Positions 31,791 to 40,907 of a stretch of DNA of 64,000 bases are shown here, one piece after another. Position numbers and translations under genes: made by a program. Below the pieces are notes generated by a model. The model saw only the letters and a program-made list of their open reading frames with translations. It was not told the origin of the DNA and made no database searches. The first letter of the stretch is position 1. Each line of letters begins with the position of its first letter. The stretch is taken from assembly GCA_017642935.1 (NCBI GenBank), contig JAEPOK010000002.1, positions 1 through 64,000 of the forward strand, given 5' to 3'. The stretch comes from Hyphomicrobiales bacterium. GTDB taxonomy: Bacteria; Pseudomonadota; Alphaproteobacteria; Rhizobiales; MH13.

Positions 31791-33064
31791 GAGCCATTAT
31801 CCGTTCCCTCTTGGGTGGCCCTGACGCGCGCCACAACTTCCAATCCACTTAAAGAAGCCGCACGCCCGGTCGATTCCCCATCCAGGAGGACCGTTACATC
31901 CACGACCCGGGCGTCGGTGTTGGCGGCTGGATCATCGGCCAGAAGCGTCTGGCGGCCAACTTCCAGACCAATGCGTGTCACCTCGCCAGACAGCGGCTCC
32001 TCTCCCAAGGCCTCGGACGACAGATGCACCTGCTGGCCGAGAGCGACGCGTCGGATATCAGCCTGATAGACTTCAAGCTCGGCGATCATGCGCGAGGTAT
32101 CGGCAAGCGTTGCAACACCGTCATTGTCTGGGCGCTCGCCGATGCGCGTATTGATGGCAAGGATCACACCGTCGGTCGGTGCAACCACACGTGCCTGACG
32201 CATATCGCCCTCCGCGCGGGCGAGATCGGCCTCGGCGGCACGCAAATTCTGTTCAGCCAAACGAATGTCAGCTTGGGCAACGCTGCCGCCATTCTCAAAT
32301 CGTGATAAGGTGGCGGTCATGCGCTCCAGCTCGCGCTGCGCATCGGCCAGTGCCGCCTGTTCCCTGTCGAGAGCGGCTTGCGAACTGATGTCGCGTTCGA
32401 AGAGCTGCTCTGTGCGGGCAAGGTTCGCTTCGGCGAGCTCCAACGCGGACTGCGCTCGGTCGCGATTGGCCAGCGCTTCCAGGCGGCTCGCTTCAACAGA
32501 GTCTTCGGTTTGCTCCAAAGCAGCCTGGCGCACATCGACCGCCGCGCGTGCCGTGGTCAATGCCGAGGCGAGTTGGTCTTCATTGTCGAGGGTTGCGACC
32601 AGATCGCCTTGCGCCACGGTGTCGCCTTCACCGACGAGGATCGACGCGACGCGGGCATCGCCCGACCCAAAGGGTGCGGCGAGCGTGATGATATCGCCTT
32701 CGGGCAACAACCGACCAAGCGCGACCACATCGTTCGGCGTCACATCAACTGCGCCCTGCTCCAGGCGTTCAAGCAGAACAGGCGACACGGCAATCGGATC
32801 GGATGTGCCTCCGCCAACTTCCAGGCCAGTCAGTGAATAGATGGCCCTTAGCGTTGGCGGCTGGAAGTAAAGCGCAGCCGTCCCTGATAGAACGACGATG
32901 ACTATCAGAACCGGTAGCCGCCAGAGATGGTGCATCCAGGCAAGCGGATGCGGACGAACTGTCGTTTCACCTTTCGCTTTGCCGGTTTCCTCAAGCGGCA
33001 GAGCGACGACCTTCGGCGTTTCATTGGGCGCAGGCACGCAGGCACCTCCAAGCGTTGACCACAA
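31787..33064 (-). CDS. devB: DevB-type membrane fusion protein
   Basis: A 425-residue HlyD-family periplasmic adaptor. It has a membrane anchor at about 45-70, a lipoyl-like half (TLAAPFGSGDARVASILVGEG), a long alpha-helical hairpin rich in A, E, R and Q (about 170-290), the second lipoyl half (RVVAPTDGVILAINTRIGERP) and a beta-barrel. DevBCA pumps with an outer membrane channel export lipids or peptides; heterocyst glycolipids are the best-known cargo. No TolC-like gene is adjacent. Confidence 0.9.
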   Translation of the reverse strand: MWSTLGGACVPAPNETPKVVALPLEETGKAKGETTVRPHPLAWMHHLWRLPVLIVIVVLSGTAALYFQPPTLRAIYSLTGLEVGGGTSDPIAVSPVLLERLEQGAVDVTPNDVVALGRLLPEGDIITLAAPFGSGDARVASILVGEGDTVAQGDLVATLDNEDQLASALTTARAAVDVRQAALEQTEDSVEASRLEALANRDRAQSALELAEANLARTEQLFERDISSQAALDREQAALADAQRELERMTATLSRFENGGSVAQADIRLAEQNLRAAEADLARAEGDMRQARVVAPTDGVILAINTRIGERPDNDGVATLADTSRMIAELEVYQADIRRVALGQQVHLSSEALGEEPLSGEVTRIGLEVGRQTLLADDPAANTDARVVDVTVLLDGESTGRAASLSGLEVVARVRATQEGTDNGS

Positions 33065-33129
33065 GTCATCGGCTTTATGCCATGCGCCGGAGCGCGAATG
33101 TGAAACTTTGGTTAGAAAAGCTTAGGCGG

Positions 33130-33702
33130 TTAGCGCGGGGCGCGCTTGGCCAAGATGCGTTGCAGGGTGCGGCGGTGCATGTTGAGGCGGCGCGCTGTTT
33201 CCGACACATTGCGGTCGCACATTTCATAGACCCGCTGAATGTGTTCCCAGCGCACGCGATCGGCGGACATCGGGTTTTCCGGCAAACCCATATCCCCATC
33301 CTCGGTCTGCATCAGCGCTTTTTCGACCATGTCGGCGTCGGCAGGCTTTGCCAGATAGTCGGTGGCGCCCATCTTCACCGCGCTAACAGCAGTGGCAATG
33401 TTGCCATAACCGGTCAGAACCACAGCCCGCGCTTCAGGTCGAGCCTCGCGCAGCGCCGAAACCACGTCCAAGCCGTTGCCGTCCTCAAGGCGCATGTCGA
33501 CGACCGCAAAAGCGGGCGCCGATTTGCGGACCTCTGAGAGGCCTTCGGCAACCGAGCTTGCCAGACGAACGTCAAAACCACGCGTTTCCATGGCGCGACC
33601 AAGACGCGTCAAAAAAGGCTTGTCGTCATCGACGAGCAAGAGGGTGCGTTCGGTTGTGAGGCCATCGTCAAGCGGAGCGGCTGTCTCGGTTGAAAGGTCC
33701 AT
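33130..33702 (-). CDS. actR: ActR/RegA redox response regulator
   Basis: The start at 33702 (MDLSTETAAPL) is preferred over the ATG at 33723, which has no ribosome-binding site. About 190 residues. The receiver domain has LLVDDDKPFL, the acceptor in VVDMRLEDGNG and K in YLAKPAD. The C-terminus carries the highly conserved Fis-like HTH of the RegA/ActR/PrrA family (VYEMCDRNVSETARRLNMHR, then RTLQRIL). It regulates energy metabolism genes according to redox state. The sensor ActS is encoded upstream on the same strand, 170 bases away. Confidence 0.95.
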   Translation of the reverse strand: MDLSTETAAPLDDGLTTERTLLLVDDDKPFLTRLGRAMETRGFDVRLASSVAEGLSEVRKSAPAFAVVDMRLEDGNGLDVVSALREARPEARAVVLTGYGNIATAVSAVKMGATDYLAKPADADMVEKALMQTEDGDMGLPENPMSADRVRWEHIQRVYEMCDRNVSETARRLNMHRRTLQRILAKRAPR

Positions 33703-33872
33703 CACACTGGCTTCTCGGATCATGGGTTCGGCCCAAAGCTGTCAAAAGAGTTGGTCAAGTCTGTGCATAATTTACGGGCAATAAGCGCCGTCAGTTCATC
33801 GCCACCTTCATATATGACAGCTTGCCATAAGGAAAAGGGATTGCTTATCAATACCGGTGCACGATCGGGTGA

Positions 33873-35234
33873 TCACTGCACGGTTTCTTCCACCGACAGT
33901 TTGGGCGTCACGTCGACCTGATCGCGTGGGAAGCTGATGATCACGCTGGCGCCGCGCAATGATCCGATGCCGTTGCCCACACTGACGGAGGCACCGGCGC
34001 GCTCCAAAAGTGTCTTGGCGATGAAGAAGCCGAGGCCCAGGCCGCCGCCTAATCCGCCGCCGGCCAGCGGATCAATCGGCTTAGCGGTGCCTGCATGGTC
34101 CTCAACGCTTTCGCTACGGCCGCGCCGCCGCGACACATAGGGTTCGCCAAGCCGACCCATGACATCGGCAGGGAACCCTGGGCCATCATCTTCGATGGTG
34201 ATCTTCACGGTGCGATCGTTCCACGAGCCGATGACGCAGACTTCCTTGCGCGCAAAGTCGATGGCGTTCTCGATCAAGTTGCCGATGCCATAGCTCAGCG
34301 CCGGATCAGCGCGCAGCATGGGCGAAGGCCCATCGCCATCGGTTTTCACGGTGATCGGGACGGAAAACTCGCGGTGCGGGGCGACCAGATCATCGAGTAT
34401 CGCATCAAGCGTCTTGGTGGAAATCACCGTATCGGGGCTGACGCCCAGCGAGGACAGTTTGCCGAGAATCGTTCGGCACCGTTCGGCCTGCGCCTGGATG
34501 AGCGCAATGTCCTCGCCAAGGGGGGTCGCCGGATCGATCTCGCGGCTGATTTCTTTGGCAACGACGGTGATGGTGCCAAGCGGCGTGCCCAGTTCATGAG
34601 CGGCGGCCGCAGCCATGCCGTCGAGTTCAGAGAGGTGCTGTTCACGTTCCAGCGCCAATTCGGCGGCGGCGAGCGCGTTGGCCAAGTTGCGGCTTTCATG
34701 GGCCACGTTCCAGGCATAGGTGCAGATGAAACCGATCGCGACCAGCAGCGCGGCCCAAACGCCAAGCCGGTAGACCAGAGGAAAGGCTGGCGGCTGCGCG
34801 GCAGCCCAGGGCAGAGGCATGTGCCAGAGCGCCAAGGCGGAAATCAGCACCGAAACCAGGATGCCAAGCGCCACGGTGGTTGGAAGTCGCAAGATCGTGG
34901 CGGAGATCAAAACGGGCGCGAGCAGAAGCACAGCAAAGGGATTCCCGAGGCCGCCGGTCAGGTACAGCAGCGAGGCCAACTGCACCTGATCGAAGGCCAG
35001 GATGAAAGCCGCGCGCCGGTCACTGATTCGCGTCGATCGCGGATAGCCCCACCACAGATAAAGGTTGAGCAACACCGACAGTGCGATGACGCTCAAACAC
35101 TCCATGATCGGCAGCGGATAGCCGAAACCGAAGGCAACCGCACACACAGCAATCAACTGGCCGGCAATGGCCAACCAGCGCAGGCGAACCAGCGTATCCA
35201 GTCGAACGCGTTGGGCGGAGACATCTGTTAGCAT
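33873..35234 (-). CDS. actS: ActS/RegB redox-sensing histidine kinase
   Basis: A 453-residue kinase with six membrane segments in the first 180 residues, including the quinone-binding motif GGLGNPFAVLL between segments 3 and 4. The H-box is AAAAHELGTPLGTI. The redox-active cysteine of the family is present in AERCRTILGKL. The ATPase boxes are NLIENAIDFA, EDDGPGFP and GGLGLGFFIAK, with an insertion rich in Gly and charged residues before the last. It phosphorylates ActR under reducing conditions. Confidence 0.95.
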   Translation of the reverse strand: MLTDVSAQRVRLDTLVRLRWLAIAGQLIAVCAVAFGFGYPLPIMECLSVIALSVLLNLYLWWGYPRSTRISDRRAAFILAFDQVQLASLLYLTGGLGNPFAVLLLAPVLISATILRLPTTVALGILVSVLISALALWHMPLPWAAAQPPAFPLVYRLGVWAALLVAIGFICTYAWNVAHESRNLANALAAAELALEREQHLSELDGMAAAAAHELGTPLGTITVVAKEISREIDPATPLGEDIALIQAQAERCRTILGKLSSLGVSPDTVISTKTLDAILDDLVAPHREFSVPITVKTDGDGPSPMLRADPALSYGIGNLIENAIDFARKEVCVIGSWNDRTVKITIEDDGPGFPADVMGRLGEPYVSRRRGRSESVEDHAGTAKPIDPLAGGGLGGGLGLGFFIAKTLLERAGASVSVGNGIGSLRGASVIISFPRDQVDVTPKLSVEETVQ

Positions 35235-35751
35235 GTGCGAAAGCCTTGTGTGCAGTGCAGCATTATGTCATGCTGCAGTCCAACAACCCTTACGCGGAAA
35301 GTCGCAGGGGAAACCATCTTCTCTTGCTCTATGGTTTTGAGGCAGAGTGTCTGCGCAACGTGCCTCAACAATCAGGACACCGTCGATGCTTCAAATTCAA
35401 GTGGATGCATCGACGCAAGCGGCAAACGTTTGGTTTCTAGCGCACCGTAGGGTGACACAAAGACTGTAGAGTGGAGCAAACGGTTCGAGGCAGATCAGGG
35501 AAGCAGTAAGACTAAAGTCGCATGGTGGCACGTCCACTCCGCGTCAGTTAACGACGCGCGCTATCGTTGAAAGCGAGGCAAACGCGGCATTTGAGTGGAT
35601 TAAGGTGTCATAAAGCTTAACGGCGCAAACTCATGACAGTTTGATCTGGGGACAACTTGGGCAGCTTCGCACACTATGCGGTAGCTGTGGCAAGGAACGG
35701 GCAAAGTGAATGCGATGCCCGCGAACCGTGAGTAAGACTGGGGACTAAAGC
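35235..35751. other. Intergenic region between divergent actS and PHA depolymerase genes
   Basis: A region of 517 bases without a supported gene. Small frames on both strands lack ribosome-binding sites and recognisable sequence. The part next to 35234 should hold the actS promoter. The part near 35600-35740 should hold that of the depolymerase gene. Confidence 0.5.
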
Positions 35752-37095
35752 GTGCCTGCTTATACGATGTATGAATGGACCCATGCCGCCCTTGCGCCAG
35801 CCCGCGCAACGGCAGATCTGACAAAACTGACCTTCACCAACCCGCTGAACCCTCTGGCTGCGACGCCCTTTGGCAAGCAGATGGCGGCCGGTGCCGAAGT
35901 TTTTGAACGCATGACCCGGCGCTACGGTAAACCGGCGTTCGGCCTTGAAGATACGCTGGTCGGCGGCACCCGCTGCGCGGTCAGCGAAGAGGTTCTCTGG
36001 GAGCGGCCATTCTGCAAGCTCCTGCATTTCAGACGCGATCTACCGGCCGAGCGCAGCTACAAAGACCCCAAAGTCCTGCTGGTCGCGCCGATGTCTGGCC
36101 ACTATGCGACGCTGCTGCGCGGCACCGTTGAAGCGTTTTTGCCACGTCACGATGTCTACATCACCGATTGGGTCGATGCCCGCGATGTGCCGCTGGCGGC
36201 CGGCAATTTCGATCTAGACGATTACATCGATTATGTCCGCTCGATGCTGCAGCGCCTTGGCCCGGACACCCATGTCGTGGCCGTTTGTCAGCCGGGCGTT
36301 CCGGTGCTCGCGGCCGTTTCGCTGATGGAAGAGGATGACGATCCGGCGATCCCAACATCGATGACCTTGATGGGCGCACCGATCGATTCGCGCATCGCGC
36401 CGACCGAGGTCAATGGATTTGCCGATGGCAAGGAGCTGGGCTGGTTCCGCCGCAATCTGATCAAGACCGTGCCGTTCCCCAATGCAGGCTTTATGCGCCC
36501 CGTCTATCCAGGGTTCCTGCAACTGTCGGGCTTTATGGGGATGAACCTCAACCGGCACATCGACGCCCACAAGGAATTCTTCAACCATCTGGTCGATGGC
36601 GACGGCGACAGCGCTGAAAAACATCGCGAGTTCTATGACGAGTATCTGGCTGTCATGGATCTCACCGCGGAGTTTTATTTGCAAACCATCGAGACGGTGT
36701 TCCTGAACCACTCGCTGCCGACCGGCACAATGATGCATCACGGCCGGTTGGTGGACCCATCGAAGATCACACGCTGCGCGGTGCTGACGATCGAGGGTGA
36801 AAAAGACGACATCACAGGTCGCGGCCAAACCAAGGCGGCACTCGACCTTTGTTCAAGCCTCGACGATGATCTCAAAGCCCATTATGAGCAGCCGCGCGTA
36901 GGTCATTATGGCGTGTTCAATGGCTCGCGCTTCCGCTCCGAAATTCAGCCGCGCATGACCGATTTCATGCTGTCGGCGGAATGGCGCCGCAACGGCTCGA
37001 AGGGCCGCAAGCCTGTCAAATCAAAACCTTCCATGCCCGCGCCGGCCAATGACACGGCTCCTTCGGGAGATGCGTTTGGGCGCGCTGAAGCTTGA
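35752..37095 (+). CDS. phaZ: Intracellular polyhydroxyalkanoate depolymerase
   Basis: A 447-residue protein of the intracellular PhaZ type, which mobilises stored PHA granules. The lipase-like box is VVAVCQPGVPVLAAV, with Cys as the nucleophile as in known intracellular depolymerases. Other family segments are FTNPLNPL, LVAPMSGHYATLLRGTVEAF, YITDWVDARDVP, MGAPIDSRIAPTEVN and the final RVGHYGVFNGSRFR with the catalytic His. The start is GTG at 35752 behind GGGGA, or ATG at 35767, which fits homolog N-termini (MYEWTHAALAP). The C-terminal tail is basic then acidic and probably disordered. Confidence 0.95.
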   Translation: MPAYTMYEWTHAALAPARATADLTKLTFTNPLNPLAATPFGKQMAAGAEVFERMTRRYGKPAFGLEDTLVGGTRCAVSEEVLWERPFCKLLHFRRDLPAERSYKDPKVLLVAPMSGHYATLLRGTVEAFLPRHDVYITDWVDARDVPLAAGNFDLDDYIDYVRSMLQRLGPDTHVVAVCQPGVPVLAAVSLMEEDDDPAIPTSMTLMGAPIDSRIAPTEVNGFADGKELGWFRRNLIKTVPFPNAGFMRPVYPGFLQLSGFMGMNLNRHIDAHKEFFNHLVDGDGDSAEKHREFYDEYLAVMDLTAEFYLQTIETVFLNHSLPTGTMMHHGRLVDPSKITRCAVLTIEGEKDDITGRGQTKAALDLCSSLDDDLKAHYEQPRVGHYGVFNGSRFRSEIQPRMTDFMLSAEWRRNGSKGRKPVKSKPSMPAPANDTAPSGDAFGRAEA

Positions 37096-37126
37096 CTTAC
37101 CCAATTAAGTCATTGAAATTTTTAAG

Positions 37127-37152
37127 AAAAGACGCCAGTCCGGCGTCTTTTT
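37127..37152 (+). terminator. Intrinsic terminator of phaZ
   Basis: AAAAGACGCC (37127-37136) and GGCGTC (37142-37147) plus the following T-run (TTTTTTT) form a compact rho-independent terminator 32 bases after the phaZ stop. Confidence 0.9.
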
Positions 37153-37210
37153 TTGTGTTTGTTCTTGAAAGCAACAAACGGTCCCACCACGTCTTGTTCG
37201 TAGCAACACG

Positions 37211-37705
37211 ATGACAAGGACAGACACACACATGATGACGCAATCAGCCCATTACACCGGCCGCCGCCAAAGCTGGCTACGCCCGGCTTGGACACCGGCA
37301 ACCATCGGTTTGATGGTGCTCGGTTTCATCATTGCCTGGCCGCTGGGCTTCGCCATGCTCGCCTACATCATCTGGGGCGATCGCCTGGACGACGTGAAAC
37401 ATGATTTTCGCCGCAGCTTTGGCCGTTTCAAACGGGAGATGGATATGAAGGGTTTTTCCGCCGCTGATCGTGGCACCGGTAACGTCGCATTCGATGAGTT
37501 CCGCAAGGCCGAGATCGAGCGTCTAGAAGCCGAGCGCCGCAAGCTTGACGAAATGGTCGATGAGTTCGACGCCCATCTGCGCAATCTGCGCCGCGCCAAA
37601 GACCAGGCCGAGTTCGACGAGTTCATGAAGTCGCGCCACAATCATAATGGCGACCACCCGGTGACGGGTGATGCAGCCGGCCCGAACCCGGCGCCTGCCA
37701 CCTAA
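37211..37705 (+). CDS. DUF2852 membrane protein
   Basis: A 164-residue protein with a hydrophobic segment (about 28-55, IGLMVLGFIIAWPLGFAMLA then YIIWGDR) and a charged C-terminal coiled-coil (about 85-140: AFDEFRKAEIERLEAERRK). This is the DUF2852 architecture known from Rhizobiales; its role is unknown. Starts at 37211 and 37232 are both possible. A terminator follows at 37737. Confidence 0.88.
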   Translation: MTRTDTHMMTQSAHYTGRRQSWLRPAWTPATIGLMVLGFIIAWPLGFAMLAYIIWGDRLDDVKHDFRRSFGRFKREMDMKGFSAADRGTGNVAFDEFRKAEIERLEAERRKLDEMVDEFDAHLRNLRRAKDQAEFDEFMKSRHNHNGDHPVTGDAAGPNPAPAT

Positions 37706-37736
37706 GGCGCTAAGCGACCTCCCTAGCACGCGCTGC

Positions 37737-37762
37737 AAGCCGCCTCAGCAATGAGGCGGCTT
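37737..37762 (+). terminator. Intrinsic terminator
   Basis: AAGCCGCCTCA (37737-37747) pairs with TGAGGCGGCTT (37752-37762) around GCAA, followed by TTTATGG. It stands 31 bases after the DUF2852 gene. Confidence 0.85.
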
Positions 37763-37763
37763 T

Positions 37764-38099
37764 ATGGTTGGGTGAAGTTGGAGGGGTTCAGTTTGTGATG
37801 ATAGATCTGCGGATCTAATTGCGTTTCGCTGCGATCACATTGATAACAGCCCTGGCGCTATCGTAGCACACGGCGCATCTTTTTCAGAGATGAATGCTGC
37901 ATTGGAGCACGGCCCAAAGCCAAAGATAATCGAGATACGCGTTGCAGATGAACGGCACCATAAGCTTGTGCCAACAGGCGATCTGAATGCGGAAGCGATA
38001 GCTACTATTTGGATTATAAGATCGAGTGGCGTCTTGAACAGGCTGATCTAAGATAAAAAATGCCTTGTAATTAAGGCTTATTGAATCAATATTACAAAT
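37764..38099. other. Intergenic region with a start-less open frame
   Basis: A region of 336 bases. One plus-strand frame stays open from about 37797 to a TAA at 38049-38051 (84 codons). It reads plausibly (DHIDNSPGAIVAHGASF, MNAALEHGPKPKIIEIRVAD) but has no usual start codon at its head. It may be the remnant of a gene, or a short protein from the internal ATG at about 37890. The bases before 38100 are AT-rich and should hold the promoter of the RTX-like gene. Confidence 0.35.
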
Positions 38100-39230
38100 A
38101 TGAAGAACATAAACACACTCGATGTCGGTAGAGCATTCTTGGGTATAACTGCAACTGTAATTGTAGTGCCAACGCTATGGGCCGATTTTATTTACCCATA
38201 TTGGAAGTCCGCTTACGAACACTGGTCTATGAATCGGCAAATCAGTGAGTTTGAAAGCGCAATAGTAATCATACCTGCATATTCATGCGATTGGGTTACG
38301 GCCGGAAACATTTTTAACGAGTTGAACGACGAATCAAAGGATGGAGAAGTAGACCTTCACCGCTTTGGTTTTACTGTTTCGGAAGCTTGGTACGGAGAAG
38401 AAATATATCTGATGCCAGACGGAGCATCCTCGATGCTGGTTGCTACCCAGTACGGTTCGGTCACACTCTTTAAGGACGGTTTGGTCGTTTATATTTCGAC
38501 CCAACAACGAAATTTGAATGGCAACGATGAGAGCATTGCGCTTACGTTACGCAATGAGAACGGAGTTGAGATCACGCGTGAAATAACAATCGATATGCGA
38601 GAGCAAACGGTCACTGCAAATGCGTTTGCCGACTACGGAAATCAGGTCGGAGAAATGACGCAAGCTGACGGGCTTGAATACTACAAGTCAAGCCTAAATG
38701 AACTGGCAATTACGCTTGGCTGGACGGAGAGCGATCGTATTGTTGGTATAGATGGTAGCAATACAATTTTAACTTGGACTGGCGACGACTATATAATCGG
38801 AGGGGATCAGTCGGATTTCCTATCAGGCGAACAAGGCAACAACACCCTTGTTGGTAGGCTGGGGGGTGATGTGTTCAGCCTGCATGGAGACAAGGTGCTT
38901 GATGACATCTTTGATGTTATAAAGGATTTCACGCCAGGCGATGGCGATGTGATCCACCTCTCATCCATCATTGGTGAACGAGTCAGCCCCCTGAATTACA
39001 TGCACTATTTAAAACTCGAATACGGGGCTGATTATGCAAGCTTGTTGGTAGATCAGGATGGAGATGCAACTTCGACAACCTGGTCTGAGGTTGCGCGATT
39101 GGAGTACCATTCGGAGTTCCAGGTTAGCCAGTATAGCCTTTTAGAGCTTATCGAACGTGGACAGATTACGTCGAGTTCGCATGTGCCGAATGTCTTCCGA
39201 ACGCCCGATGGCAATTTGGCGAGTATATAA
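38100..39230 (+). CDS. Membrane-anchored protein with degenerate RTX-like C-terminus
   Basis: A 376-residue protein of unknown function in an AT-richer islet. An N-terminal hydrophobic segment (about 11-30) anchors or exports it. Residues 60-220 have no recognised domain. Residues about 235-285 contain decayed calcium-binding RTX repeats (IIGGDQSDFLSGEQGNNTL, VGRLGGDVFSLHG), followed by a VIKDFTPGDGDVIHLSSI segment of the type found near the C-terminus of type I secreted proteins. No type I secretion genes are adjacent. The N-terminal membrane segment is unusual for an RTX protein. Confidence 0.65.
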   Translation: MKNINTLDVGRAFLGITATVIVVPTLWADFIYPYWKSAYEHWSMNRQISEFESAIVIIPAYSCDWVTAGNIFNELNDESKDGEVDLHRFGFTVSEAWYGEEIYLMPDGASSMLVATQYGSVTLFKDGLVVYISTQQRNLNGNDESIALTLRNENGVEITREITIDMREQTVTANAFADYGNQVGEMTQADGLEYYKSSLNELAITLGWTESDRIVGIDGSNTILTWTGDDYIIGGDQSDFLSGEQGNNTLVGRLGGDVFSLHGDKVLDDIFDVIKDFTPGDGDVIHLSSIIGERVSPLNYMHYLKLEYGADYASLLVDQDGDATSTTWSEVARLEYHSEFQVSQYSLLELIERGQITSSSHVPNVFRTPDGNLASI

Positions 39231-39643
39231 CGACACGCCAAATGCCATGACTGATAATGCCAAAAGGCTCGACCTTCACTAATGAGCGCTTAAGTTCGGA
39301 ACCCGTGTCTCAATCAGATGACTGCAATGTGATGATCAAAAAGGACGATGGTCAATCCAACTGGCACCATTGTGATGATACGAATAAATTTTTAGTGTTG
39401 AAAGAAACGCTGCGCGTTGAGTTGAGGGATTGCGACGTCGCGCTTCAGCCAAGTGACTTTTCGTCATTCTAAAAAGGTTGGCGCGTAGGCTGGTGGCTGA
39501 GCAGAACGTGCGTTTTTGTCCATAAACCAAGAGGCGGCCAAATACAGAGATACAGAAACTGCGGCTAAAAAGGGCCTTTTAACGCTGCTATTCACGCGAA
39601 CCGCATCATGCTGCACAAAGGGCTCAAACTCGCCGTTCGCGCA
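39231..39643. other. Mostly non-coding stretch between RTX-like and VOC genes
   Basis: A region of 413 bases. It contains one weak small frame at 39257-39472, listed separately. Otherwise I see nothing coding or structured. Confidence 0.4.
39257..39472 (+). CDS. Possible small protein, doubtful
   Basis: A 71-residue frame on the same strand as the RTX-like gene, 26 bases behind it. It is polar, with three Cys (DDCNVMI, HHCDDT, LRDCDVAL) and no membrane segment. There is no clear ribosome-binding site and no recognised family. It could be a small partner of the upstream gene or chance. Confidence 0.25.
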   Translation: MPKGSTFTNERLSSEPVSQSDDCNVMIKKDDGQSNWHHCDDTNKFLVLKETLRVELRDCDVALQPSDFSSF

Positions 39644-40087
39644 CTATTCAAAACTCTTAGCAAACACCATCTCGTCGTTCTTGAAGCTTTTGAACTCCAG
39701 CGCGTTGCCCGCCGGGTCCTTGACGAAGAAGGTACCCTGCTCGCCGGGCTGGCCTTCAAAGCGCACATAGGGCTCGATGATGTAGTCGATACCTTCTTCG
39801 GTGAGGCGCGTGTGCAGCGCGTCCCAATCATCCCAGTCCATCAGCACCCCGAAATGGCGCACCGGCACCGCTTTGCCATCGACCCCATTTTGAGCCGCTT
39901 CACCAACTTCTTCAGGCGCCAGATGCGCGACGATCTGATGGCCAAAGAGGTTGAAGTCCACCCACCCATCCGTTGACCGGCCTTCCGAACAGCCCAGCAG
40001 CCCACCATAGAAGCCGCGCGCCGCCGTCAAATCGTCGACAGGGAATGCCAGGTGAAAACGCGGGCGTTTGGTCGTATCAGTGCTCAT
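39644..40087 (-). CDS. VOC (glyoxalase/bleomycin resistance) family protein
   Basis: The start at 40087 (MSTDTTKRPRFHLAF) is preceded by GAGGG. The longer frame to 40360 is read out of the divergent gene and is not real. The 147-residue protein has the paired beta-alpha-beta-beta-beta folds of VOC enzymes: FHLAFPVDDLTAARGFYGGL and HFGVLMDWDDWDALHTRL, then GTFFVKDPAGNALEFKSF with the metal-binding Glu. The substrate is unknown; relatives include dioxygenases and glyoxalases. Confidence 0.9.
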   Translation of the reverse strand: MSTDTTKRPRFHLAFPVDDLTAARGFYGGLLGCSEGRSTDGWVDFNLFGHQIVAHLAPEEVGEAAQNGVDGKAVPVRHFGVLMDWDDWDALHTRLTEEGIDYIIEPYVRFEGQPGEQGTFFVKDPAGNALEFKSFKNDEMVFAKSFE

Positions 40088-40136
40088 GGGGTCACCCTCT
40101 CGATTCGTTTCCTCTCTCGTTATCGAACGCCGTCCG

Positions 40137-40907
40137 ATGTTCAAGCCCTTACTGACAAACCTGCAAGCCGGTCGCAGGCGTATCTCCTCGGTGCTGCCGA
40201 ACCTGGAAATGCCGACGACTGTGGACGTGCGTGGCGAGCCACGTCCATTGCGGGTTCGGGTGCATGCCAACGCGCGGCGCATGATCCTGCGTTTTGACGT
40301 GCGAACGGGCGAGGGCAAGCTGACCGTACCGCGCGGCACACCGGCAAGCGCTGCACTCACCTTCCTGTCACAAAGCCGGGGTTGGATCGACGGTCACGCG
40401 CCGGAGCTTCCAAGCGCGCAAGGCGCGCTTCACCCGGACAGTTTGCCCTTTTTCGGCGAGGAACACCGCATAGTCCCGACCGGCAGAATTCGCGGCACGG
40501 TGTCCCGCGATGCGGAAAACACGCTTCGTGTGCCAGGCGCGCCGCACCGCATCATGCCAAGGCTGGCCCAGTTCCTAAAAAGTGAAGCCGAACAGTCGCT
40601 TACGCCGCTTGTGATGGAACTTTCAGGACAGTTGGGCAAGCGTCCCTCGGCCATTCGCTACCGCGATCCGCGCTCGCAATGGGGCTCCTGCTCGTCAGCG
40701 CGGGTGGTCACTTTGTCCTGGCGCGTGATGATGGCGGCACCCAAGGCCCAGCACTATCTGGTGGCCCATGAGGTGGCGCATTTGGTCGAGATGAACCACA
40801 GCCAACGATTCTGGAAGGTGGTCGCCAGCCTCGATCCGAACTGGCGGGCAGGCCAAAAGGCGCTCAAGGCAGCCGAAAAACGCTTGATGGCGATCCGCTT
40901 CTCCTAA
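40137..40907 (+). CDS. YgjP/SprT-like zinc metallopeptidase-fold protein
   Basis: The start at 40137 (MFKPLLTNLQ) leaves about 50 bases to the divergent VOC gene; ATGs further upstream overlap it. The 256-residue protein has the DUF45/YgjP domain: RVHANARRMILRFD, RYRDPRSQWGSCSS, HYLVAHEVAHLVEMNHSQRF with the zinc-binding HEVAH and a distal His. The exact substrate is not known for this branch. It converges with the next gene and overlaps its stop by four bases. Confidence 0.9.
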   Translation: MFKPLLTNLQAGRRRISSVLPNLEMPTTVDVRGEPRPLRVRVHANARRMILRFDVRTGEGKLTVPRGTPASAALTFLSQSRGWIDGHAPELPSAQGALHPDSLPFFGEEHRIVPTGRIRGTVSRDAENTLRVPGAPHRIMPRLAQFLKSEAEQSLTPLVMELSGQLGKRPSAIRYRDPRSQWGSCSSARVVTLSWRVMMAAPKAQHYLVAHEVAHLVEMNHSQRFWKVVASLDPNWRAGQKALKAAEKRLMAIRFS

